From: Pycnopodia helianthoides
Lineage: Eukaryota; Echinodermata; Asteroidea; Forcipulatida; Asteriidae
Reading direction: 5' to 3'
Length of the DNA stretch: 64,000 bases
Assembly (NCBI GenBank): GCA_032158295.1
Contig: CM063261.1
Span: forward strand, 4,650,001-4,714,000
Shown piece after piece: positions 40,301 to 52,300 of this stretch. A model generated the notes under the pieces. That model did not search any database. It saw nothing but the letters and a program-made list of their open reading frames with translations, and was not told the DNA's origin. The position numbers were made by a program, and so were the translations under genes. Each line of letters begins with the position of its first letter. The first letter of the stretch is position 1.

Positions 40301-43300
40301 GCCCCAGCGTCCTATCCAGGACCGCTGGGATGGGCTTATCAGCTTGCACAGATTCTTGTTCAGGAAGTACGTCATGCGTGCAGTGCTTGCAGTGTGAGTG
40401 TGATGCATGATGGGACTGAGCATGGGACTGAGCATTACCGTTAACGATACGTTTGCCCATCCCAGCGCTTTTGGTTTTAAGGCAAGGCGCTGGGGACGAG
40501 CGAAACACAGCGTAAGTTTATTTTGGTGGTGCTTCAATTCCAACATGACATCCCATTAGGTGGCTTTAGAACCCCAAATTGTTGTTTTTTATGTTTGTTG
40601 TCATTCTGTGTATTGTATTTCCGCATTTTCAGCGACATTTTACTGTGTAATTAATCCTGTTGTTTTTACTGTAAACCATGTGCAATTCAGTCTTTGGCTG
40701 TGATGCATGATCTTAGCAAACCATTATGAATAAATGAATGAATGAATGAACGTACATTAATCAAAGCTTTTGGTTCGATTTACAGCCAATCTGTACCCAC
40801 CGTCTCTATTTGTTAACGGTTCCCTGAGCAGTGACATCGGTGGCACCACCATCCTGGACACCTCCTTTTTCACGGCCTACGACCACGACACCGCCAGCCA
40901 CAACCTCATCTTCTACTTGATGAGCTCACCCACAAACGGTGAACTCATCAAGATCGAGAGAGGCGTCGACATCACCCTGAGGTCCGGCGACTTCTTCACC
41001 TTCCCGCAATTCGAAGAGGGGAGCGTCCGCTTCGTCCACAACCGGAAGCAAGACCTGATGGGGTTCTTCACGGTGAAAGTCAACGACCGTCAGTTCGACT
41101 CCCCAACGGAGGACATCGCTATCATCGTCGTATCGCCGATGCCGCCGTACGTCACCCGCAACCGACCCCTGATCGTGGAGGAGGGAGAGATGGGAAGCAT
41201 CGCCTCCGACCTGAACTTGCATATCCGTGACGACGACAACCCGAGATGGTGACGATAACGGCCATCGAGGGGCCACGTCACGGCCGGCTGGTGAAGTTCC
41301 CCGACAGGTCGCGGCTCAAGACCTTCCCGCTGAATGACCTGATCGCCGGGGAACATCCGCTACGTTCATGACGGGAGTGAGACGCAGTTCGATGCTGTCG
41401 TCTTCCAAGTGACTGATGGACATAATGTTATCAATGTACTCTTCTACATTCAGATTAATCCAAATGTAAGTGAGCCTTAAAATTGTATGTTTTTTCTTCA
41501 AACACTTCAAACCAGACACTTACTTAATCAAATGGAATTTAGCACCATAAATACGCTTAACAATTGAGGAACAAATTTTGATTTCACCAAAGGCAAAGGG
41601 CATCTTAAGATGAGTTTGTACTGTTGTCACAGTCATTTCTATTGTGTTTTAATTGTTATAAAGTAATCACATCAGGCCAGGAGGGAGGAGCGAAAGTCTG
41701 AAGTTTAGAGTTAGTATTTGAGGATCAAACTATCATAGCCCCTGCGATACTGAAATCAGTATACATGTATTCACATTGTCAATTCATTTAAGACCCAAGA
41801 AGCAAACAGTTACCACTATGTTTTAAGAATGTGGCTGTTGGCTATTGTTATTGACTAAAACCAACCCAAACATTGGACCATTTGCAACGTGCAGCTACAT
41901 GCCTGAATCATTTACACCTACCCTCAATGGGCATTGAAGCTAGACATACCCACCTATCTGTACTGAGCCACATCTTGATTTATTTCTTCAGGATAACAAA
42001 GGCCCCATATTGATCAACAACGTCTTGATGCGCGTCAGAGAAGGTGAACTAATACCGATCACCTCCGATCATCTTAAAGCATTCGATGTGGACTCTCCTA
42101 ATAACGAACTGATGTATACGCTCACCCCACCCAACGGTAACCCTCGAAGTGGTAAGTCGCGACCCTCGACCTGCGTCTTGTACCCAAGCTCGTAGAGCTG
42201 TCTGTCAGTCTGTTCAAGCATGATGACCTTAGCTCATTTTTGCTCAGCAGAAAACTGATAAGCACTGTAAGCAGTTCCATGAAGTTTGGCCCAAACTGAA
42301 CTGAACTAAAGCAAGTCATTGTACCATACATGATATTAAGCAACTCGCAAATGGTTTATTGAGTACAAACATGTTTCAGTGATGCAAACAAAGTATGAAT
42401 GGAAACTTCATTTATTTCATTTATTAATTCTGGTTGTGAAGCCAAGGACTCTCAGAAAGCAAACTTAATCACTATACTAGCCAAGAATCCCTAATGGGGA
42501 GAAGACAACGAAAGAAGTTTCAGTTTTAGATGTAGTACCCCCGGAGGGATTCGAACAGGGGTCCCAGAGGTGGAAGGCGAGGAAAGATACCACTGCGCCA
42601 ACCCCACTAATTAATATTTTTACTCTTGATTCATTCTCGAACCAGGGGAGATTGTGATGGTGTTACCGGTACCCGGTTCTGGCGTTCCTGTCGGCTGGGA
42701 GGACATGGAGAATGGATTCATGATGCAGCCGTTGAAACACTTTGCTCAGGAGGATATCGACGAGGGCCGGATCTACTACCGACACTCTGGGGGTGAAGTG
42801 ACCAGCGACTACTTCATGTTTGAGGTAAATAGTGCAGGTGGAAAAGAGTGATGCTTTCCAAAGTTTGTCCTCTCAGAATGAGAAGATTTTTTGGAGATGC
42901 TACTCGGTAACATGTCATGGCCGAGCCGTCTGGTGTATCAGACTCAAGTTCTGCTTGTTTAGAATCCTGGGCCCAATTTCATAGAGCTGCTTAAGCACAA
43001 GAAGTAGCTAAGCACAACAAAATTATGCTTAACAAAATAAGGTTGCCAGCCAAATTACTATCACACATGAACATTCTATGACCGGTATCCTGCAAATCTT
43101 TTGCTTAGCAGAAAATTTCTAAGCAATATTTTCTGCATGAGCAGCTCTATGAAATTTGGCCCTGTGGAATAATTGCTGAAGGTTTGTCATTGGCCTAAGT
43201 GTTTCAACCCTTCGTTTTCTGCTGTTTTCTTATATAATTTTGGGTTGAACAAGAAAAAACTGACTAGATTTGAACCTGTGACCTTCGGATTAAGGCGCTG

Positions 43301-46300
43301 GCGCTCTACCACTGCTGTATAGCCAGGGATCACACTCAAGTTTACGATACAGCCTGGGTAGCGGCAGGAGAGGGATCACCTTAACCCTCTTGCTATCTGA
43401 CCATTCAATACCATTCAAGTGGTTGTGAATGATAGATAAACTATGCCAGCCTGCATTATGATACCATGAGGGAATGCATGTACACAGTACACAGTTAGTT
43501 CTGTGCACAGTTGTGCCACCGTACACAACCTTGGCAGTCAAATGGTTGGTCAACTCACTGGAAAATGTTGCCAAGAGTCACTGACAGTAGGAGGGTTAAA
43601 GGGATGCGACTTGTCAATGTATAACAGTTTTGGGAAATAAGTAATTAATTTGATTGAGATTGAAAGTAATTATTTATTATTGATGTATTACCTTCGTAGA
43701 TTGCGGATACAGCAGACAACGTTCTGAGTGATCAAGCTTTTAATATTGAGGTGCTTCCAAGTAACGATGAGCCGCCGAAGTTAGTGACTGGACTTGTGGA
43801 ACCACTGACGCTATTGGTAGGTGCACCTTAGATTTGGTTTACATGCATGGTCATCGAGGCTCGAATTTGGCGGGAAAATCCACAAGACCACAGGAGACTT
43901 GTTGTTCAGAATGTGTACTGGACCGGAGTCCAGTTATTGTGCAGTGGGCATTTTAGGGTTGCGGCTACATGCACCATATCTGCACTTGCAACTTGACTCC
44001 AAAAAATGGCGAAAGTACAAGGGGCCTGTATTTGATTTACAAACATCAAGATTCAAAAAATATTTATTGTCGAGACTTTTTTTCTTGCAGGTCTTGGAAG
44101 GCACTGTGACGGCAATCACCAATAACTACCTGGCATACACTGACGTCGACAGTCCAGATCCTGATCTGGTGTACAACATCACTCGACCACTACCGGTATA
44201 AAATCTTCTCTTCATTTGAAAGTGGAACAACAGAAGTATTGTTACCTTAGACAGCACCCTGTGACAACACATGAAGTATAAATAAAAACAAGCTCAATAC
44301 TGAAATGGATTCACCTACAGTTTGTGGGCTTGGTGATATAGACCTTTTCATTACAACGTCACAGCCTGGACTTTTTTTTCCATGGGGAGCCATAAATGCA
44401 AAGCAAAAACAGATTGCCACAGTTTGTATCAAATATTAAAAAATACTTGTTGAATTTGTTGGAAACAAAGCAACCAATCATGGGATGTGTTCTTTTTAAT
44501 TGAAAGTTTGCAGAAATGTTGAAATTGGTTACAACATCTGTTAACACGATTGAATGATTTGCTAACATTTAGCCGTCCATGCCAACCACCACGGTTTGTT
44601 TATCGACATTGGCAAGGTCTGTAAGGTCTTTGTTTGCAATGGCATACCTGTACTTGGGATGTCATGGCCGAGCAGTCTAGTGGACTCAAGTTCTGTAATT
44701 TACAGAATGTGGGTTGGGACAGGATTCAACAAACTTCAAATGGACAAAGTAAACTGTCAAAAGAAACATAGATATTTTGCACCAAAGGCATACAAAACTA
44801 AACATGCATCCCAGGTGCAATGAGTCAGAAAAAGTAGCGAACTAAGCTGAGCAAGCTGGAATTGTTTTAGTAATTTTTTATTTCTTTTGCATTTTGTCTT
44901 GTAGAATGGTGGAGGCAGTATTGAGTACATCGACAGACCCTTTGAGGCACTGGATTTGTTTACGCAGGCGGACATCAACGCAGAGAAGATTGTATACCGC
45001 CCTCCTAATGTCAAACTCGGGGAGGATTCACAGTCGTACATCTTCTATTTCACAGGTTAGTCTCAGCCGAGACAGGTTAGATGAGACCATTGGAGGAGTC
45101 AAAAGCTACATTATACAATTTTTTGCACGCTCTGTGATGGGGTCGAAAAAGTACACCCGAGGCGAAGCCAAGGGTGCCATTTGCCCCTGTTCCCCTGAAC
45201 CATGTACATGCGTCTTTTTAGCTTATCACATGATTCTTCTCGACCAACAGAAATTCACAGTTTATTACCGTGGCAGAAGTTTTAATTCACAATTTCTTAC
45301 ATAATTAGCCTTAGGTTTTTTAAGTGCTGGGCTTTGTGTGACTTAACGCATTAATCACCAATTATGTCCACCATTAATGATATTGATCAATTCTTATATA
45401 GCACTCTAGCTCAAAGCATCTCAAAGCACTTATTATGTTTAAGACGGGTATGCTAAGTTTTTGAATTACGAGACCCGTTTATAAAAAAGCACCTTGTGTG
45501 TTACGCTCCTGTTCTAAAAGGAAGTATTTCTAATCAAGATTTACGTGTACATGATAAACAATATTTTGGCGATAATTTAATCCTTCTCGTTTTGTGCTTA
45601 ACAGTTACTGACAGTGTTCCGGGCGGCAACTTAGTTGGTCCCAAACAGTTCACCATCTTCATCCTCCCAACAATAATGCCCCGCCCATTTTCGGAAACCC
45701 GTACCCGACCCTGGAGGTCTCCCGCGGGGGCTTGAAGCTGCTGCGCTCTTTGCTGGTGGATATTACAGATGTGGACACCCCCGTGACAGACTTGGTGTAT
45801 TCCATTATCAGCGCACCTGAGTATGGGCGCATTGTGAGGAACAGTTTCAACCAAATCCAAGTGGGTAAGTTTGGAGGATCTGAGGTCAGCGTGGAGGGAC
45901 ACAGGTAGTCGCTGTTGAGGATCCCGCGGTTTCGTTTCCAGAAACAAATGTTTTTAAAATCTTGTTTACTTTTATTCAAATCTACAAAACCAACTTGAAG
46001 CCTGAAAGGCAAAATAGTCGGATCCCATTTAGCGTACCAAGAAACAGTCTTCATTATTGCTATGGCGTACAGGGAACTTGACAAAAATTGCAGCATGGTG
46101 AAATTCTAGCACATTAAACTAGGGTACGAGTTCATTATCAAAACAGGGCCCAATCTCATAGAGCTGTGGGAATGAGTGAGTTGATCTCCTTTGAGTTACA
46201 TTTCACAAAGCAAAACAACTTAGGCACAGTAAAAAGGACATTTGCATTCTAGTCAACTTAGAAGTTATGACTTACTCAAAGTACGTAAATCCTGACTTGC

Positions 46301-49300
46301 AGAGAAACTTGGCATTGAATAGAAGTAGTTGATATTTCAAGTTGGTTTATTTTGTTCTCTCCTCCTCAGGTGATGAGTTCACTCACACTGATCTTCTCCA
46401 GGACACCTTCCACTACATCCACGATAACTCGCAGACTGAGCACGACAGCTTTGAGGTCTCCGTCACCGACGGCACGCACACCGCCAACATCATCATCGCC
46501 GTCGTCATCACGTACACGGACACCAAGATACCCTTCGTGCGGCGGGGGTCGACCCTCTCACTCCTCGTGCCCGAGAACAACATGGTCACGGTGACTCGGA
46601 ACGAGTTGTCGTTTGAGGACGGCGACTCGATCGACCCGGAGATTGTGCTGACCCTGGATACTCTGCCTCGGAGTGGGAGGTTGCAGAAGCGTATCGCGGG
46701 GAACTTCTTCCAGGACATTCCCAGAGGCGGGTCATTCACTCAGGAAGATGTCAATGAGTATCATATCAGGTAATAAGGAGATTCACAACAAACTAGGACA
46801 TTCAGGGATGAGAAATGTCAGACTTTTTCAGATTTTTTTACTGGTCAGCCTCGTGAAAAAAGTAGCTGCTATTTTTTCCAGATAAAAAGGAATTCTGGTG
46901 TTTAAATCTACTTCTCTAGTGCTGTGGATACTGTTCCCTGAACCTCCTTGAAATCTTTAACTCCAGCGGTTACCAAAAGGTGGAAATGCCATCATTTCAA
47001 CAAAGTTCCTATCATATAGACTTTTCATTCCCGTTTAGTGACGTTATAGATCTGTAGTTATTTTAAAATATGCACAAGAAAGGACATCTATTGCCAGCCA
47101 AATAATGTGTTTTATTTTCCCGGATGCAGATATGTTGCTGAAGGAGAGATCGGCAGTCAGGCCATCACCGATCTAGTCTTCTTTAATGTGACTGATGCTA
47201 GTGGTAACATGCTCGTCAAGCAGGTCTTTACCGTGACTGTGACGCCCGTTAACGATCAACCGCCATCTGTTACGATAAGTGGTGACGGCATCAAGGTAAG
47301 AAGCCAGGCAAAGTTAACTGACGAAATTGTTTTAGCAGAATTACCGCGGACCACTTTTCTTTGAGATAGCAGCTGGCACAAAGAAAACCAGTGCACTTAT
47401 CGTAAAGAGAAGGGGTTCGCCTTGGTGTTCCTGGTTTGATTGGCAGCATATTGCGCCACAGCACCGTGTAAACCATTAAATGGTGCTATGTAAAAGAAAA
47501 GGTCTCATACTTCAAAACGTAGCTCCGCATTCCCTGCAGGAAAAAGTACTGAGCACCTTGAGACACCCATTGGGTGTGATAAAGCGCTATATAAGAACTG
47601 TTACTATTATTAAGAAACCATGCCTTAACAAAGCCAAGAGAACAAAGATTCTTTTTGAAGCACTGGGATCTTTGGTCCAGCCTGTACAGTTAAATTTTTT
47701 AAATGGTTGGTCAACTTTCAATTTTTTTCACAATGACTGCATTTCCAATGACATAAGTATGCTGATGTCAATTATTATATTTGTTCGTGTACAGTTAGTG
47801 GAAGGAGCGCGGGAACTGATCTCAACTGCTGATATAAGAGCTTCTGATCTCGACACCAGACTAAATCAACTCATGGTCATTATTGATACAGCGCCTAGTT
47901 TTGGCTTCCTGGAAAATATCAAATCAGGTATGTCATAGAAGTTTGTAAATAATACTAACTGTGGCATTCTAGTATTGTCTTTTACAGAATTAATGTTAAC
48001 TGTATGCAGTACTCATTATACAAACTTAAACTATTTCTGTGACGTCACTCTATTGTTCAAAGTGTAGATTATTTTTACGAATCTACACTTAACTGTAGAT
48101 TCGTAATGAATCTACAGTTGAGTGGATTCGTTACAAACTAAAGTGAAATGTTCGACGGGAAAATGACTGTCTTTCCAAATTGAAAGGATAACATGATGTG
48201 CACCAAACACAGCTTTTAATGCACTTTTAGTAGTCTATACCAGTATCGAGAATCGATTTTATTGATACCATTGTTACATAATCAAAGGCTTTCAGGAAAT
48301 AGTTTAAGTCAGAGAATAGACTCTAAAGTGTAGATTAGTGAACACAATGTACTCGCCTTCGGCTCGTACATTCTATTCACGAATCTACACTTTCTCGTGC
48401 ATTCTCCTTAACATAATGGATCCTCTGGATCCTCTCTCCTCCACTGCAATGTCATGCAACCCCAGCCCTTCTGAATCCTTGACTTTGGCAAAAAAGGATC
48501 ATAGAAGGATTTGGGCTAGTTGAGGCTAACTAGAATTGAATTTGTTCACCACCAGTTCCTTCCTGAACCATCCCATTAGAATGAATGTATGTTGTTTTTT
48601 TGCTGTGATTCAAAAAAATTGGTTTACCATAGATTGATAACTTATGCCATTTTCTTACATCCCAAACAGCCATTGGCTCCGAGCAACCTAATGTAGACAT
48701 TCCCATTACTGATTCAAAAAAATTGGTTTACCATAGATTGATAACTTATGCCATTTTCTTACATCCCAAACAGCCATTGGCTCCGAGCAACCTAATGTAG
48801 ACATTCCCATTACAATCTTCCGGGTGCAAGACTTGATCGATAACACCATCTACTATGTGCAGAGTGTGCATAGAAACATTGAGCCTACCCAAGATGGCTT
48901 CCTCTTCCATGTGTCTGATGGGGAGAACGAGTCTCCCCAGTATCGCTTCAATATCTCCATTAAGGTGAGAGAATTGACAGTGACAGTGACAATTACATAA
49001 CCATTTAAACTGACAATGACAGTGACAATTCCATTACCAGAGAAAACAATGACAGTGACAGTTACGCTACCAGAGAAACTGAAAATGACGGTGACAATTA
49101 CATTACCAGAGAAACTAACAATGACATTGACAATTATATTACCATGGAAAGTGACAATGATGGTGACAATTTCTTTACCAGATAAAACAATGACAGTGAC
49201 AATTATATTACCAGAGAAAATGACAATGACAGTAACAAATATATTACCATGGAAAGTGATAATGACAATTATACTACTAGAGAAAATGACAATGATAGTG

Positions 49301-52300
49301 ACAGTTATATTTTCAGAGAATAGGACATGATGAAATTGATGAGTGCATCATGAGATAATAAAAATGACAGTAGCAGTGACATTGAATGTGACCATTTTAA
49401 CACCAGCGAAAAAATGACAATGTCAGTGACAACTGCAGTGACTTAGTGAGAAATGGGATCGACTGAAAAGTGATGGTGCTATCACCTTCATTTTAAACTT
49501 GAAGATGGTTAGCAATGATCAAAAACTAGTTTAGTTTTCATTTAGAAAGTGTACTTTTTTGTTATATATTTCCATCTAAAAAGCTGCCTTTTTTTGTGAA
49601 AAATTGTCACCTGTAACTCATCTGTTGCCCAAATTTAAACAAGCACATAATACCGATGATAAAGGTTTATAGAAAGTAAGTTAAGATGTTTGACTCTTCT
49701 CGTTCTTGAACTCCTCAGCTCGTAAATGATGAAGAACCCATGCTGATCACCGACACCCTTTATCTCCCCGAGAATGACGGCATCGTAATTAGCAACGTCT
49801 CCCTCTACGCCAGCGACCTCGACAGCTCCGCTGACGACCTCCTCTTCACCATCACGGAGTACCCGAACTGCGGCACGCTGCGCAGGCGCGACTTTATCGG
49901 CGACCCGCTACACTTTGGCCGTATCCTGACCGTTGGGGACACGTTCTTGTGGCGTGACGTCCTGCAGGAGTTGATCGTTTACATTCACGACGGATCGGAG
50001 GTCAAGACGGATACATTTGGCGTGTCGCTGACGGACGGACTGTACACGGTGTTGGGTTCGGTGCCGGTCCAAATTGGATTGATTAACGACGAGACACCTC
50101 GTGTTGCGGCCAATAGAGGGCTACAGGTTCAAATCGGTAAGGAAGAATTCAACGAGCTCTTGGACTTCTTTCGTTTCCATACAAAAACAAATTGGATACT
50201 TCTTAGATGTATTTGCAAGCTAAAAAATCCCACAATTTGGTCTCTTGGTGTATCATAACCCAACTACATGATATTTGAAAACTTATGCAAAATGCTGATG
50301 CTAATTTATGTAACATGGTTTTTCTGGATTTTCTCTGAAAGTCTTGCACAGTTGAAAAACAAGAAGACAACTCAAACAAAGACTTTTTTTTAATATGAAA
50401 TTAAATCTTCTTTTAAAATTAAATTTTTACAAAATTCTTGAAAAATAGAAATACCTATAGCAATTTGTTTTTAATATGATTTCTATTTTCATATCCTACA
50501 AATAATTAGTTAAAATTTACACTGAAACAAAATTGAAACTTGGGACAAAGATGCTTATTTTTGGTTAAACCCCATCTTCAGAACAGAGTTAAACTGTTGA
50601 CAAAAATGAGTAAAGAGTAACATGAAGTAGACCTTGGATTCCATATCAAAATTTATAGAAGCAAATTCATTTAAAAATATCTTGCTCTTGCGTGTCACTA
50701 CAGGTTCCACAACGCCGATCACCAACATTGAACTGCGAGCCGAGGACGTTGACTCCCAGAACATGGAGTTGATTTACACGGTGACCTCTGACCCGACTGT
50801 GGGTCAACTCCAGTTTCTACGGAATGGTCGGGGTGTAGTCTGGCTCCGGGTCAACGGAGAGATGTCCAGCTTCACACAGAGTGATATTGATAATGGTATG
50901 TTAATGCAGCCTCATGGTGGAGATACTTACATTAGAATGTCTCCACTAATGATAATCATATAAGTTTAAATTTTGTACAGTTGAGCCTGTATTATTTTTT
51001 TGAGGGGGGAGCTAACAATTTGAGTTATGTGGAATTCACAAAAAGCTATTAATATAAAAAATGGTATTAAAAAACTCAAAGAATTACAGGAAAAGAAAAG
51101 TTAAGAACCACAAGGGAAACTGACCGGGTAAATTTTAAGTAATCTTTGGTTTAAAAAAAATGACGAGAGAGCTGGATTAGAATTTGTGACCCCCTGGATT
51201 GACGATCTGGTACTCTACCAACTGAGCTATCTAACCTTAATGAGTATGGAGACTGCTAACATTATGGGGGTAATTGCTCAATTGGTAGAGGGCTAGCACA
51301 TTAATCCTGAGGTTGCAGGCTCAAATCTGACTCTCGTCAATTTATCGTTGTTCAACCCAAAACTAATTTGTTTTCTCATCATCAGTTTACCTCCTTAAGG
51401 TACTATCAATGTTCTTGTCTTGTCTCAGGTTACGTCCAGTATGTACATGATGCTAGAGAGGCTGCAGGTACCGTTGTCTTCAAGTTCACACTCTCAGACC
51501 CTGAGGGAAATGGGCTGATTGATCAGTCCTTCCTCATCACCGTGCTAGGTAAGTTCGTTCCCTCCCCGCTAGTCGTTAAGCTTCTGGCAGTAAATTTTTG
51601 TTGCTTCTCTCTGGTAGGCGGTTGGTTTTCCTGAGTGATTCAGTTCCCTCAATGAGGCTGTTGCTTCTTGTGGTTAAACCAGCCCCTTCCTTCTAGCCCC
51701 TTTCTTTGTCTTCTTCTTCATTGTTCATCCCTTACTTTTTTCTGTGTGCTTTCTACCTCTCTCTCGTTCCATTTCTTTCCAATTGACTGCTTCTGTTACA
51801 CCAGTATACCTGTTTATAAGTGTTGTGTTGTCATTTAGCCTTCGAGGAAGACTCTGCTCGAAAAATCAGGCTATTAACTATTTTTTGGCTTCTTTCTTTC
51901 GTTCTAAAGTTTGTTCGTTTCATTCGGAAGGTCAGTTTGCTTCTCTTGCTAAAACGTTTTGAAAAGCAGATACTGTCTTTATCTCTCTTTAGCCTATGAG
52001 GGTTTCTGCAACATACAAATAGGGTTGAAAGAGATAATGGAAAGAGATGATTCTGTCACGAAGTAGGCATAAGTAACGAAGACCTCCTGAATTCTGAAAA
52101 TCTGCTCCTCGGCAGTAGAACAAATAGCAAGACAAGTTCTCTAAAGAACAAAATCTACAAAGCAAAGTAGATATACACGTGGTGTTACCGCAAACCGAAT
52201 ATACATTGATACTTAACCATGCAATTCCTCAAAAACCATATAACAATGACCTCGTTTTGATCGTTACAGAGGACAGGGTACCACCTCAGGTCCTGGCGAA

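Noticed and set aside
41250..41252. In-frame stop as evidence that the locus is a pseudogene
   Set aside because: The other 49 exons have no stops or broken splice sites, the protein is well conserved, and the frame returns within about 110 bp. Base-level errors are more likely.
40926..41276. Minus-strand ORFs opposite the large CSPG exon (also at 46413 and 45534)
   Set aside because: Shadow frames of GC-rich coding sequence; no recognisable domains, and the + strand frame is strongly conserved.
49016..49330. ORF of 104 codons with TVTITLPEK repeats
   Set aside because: It is a tandem array inside an intron starting next to a splice donor; no coding support outside the repeat.
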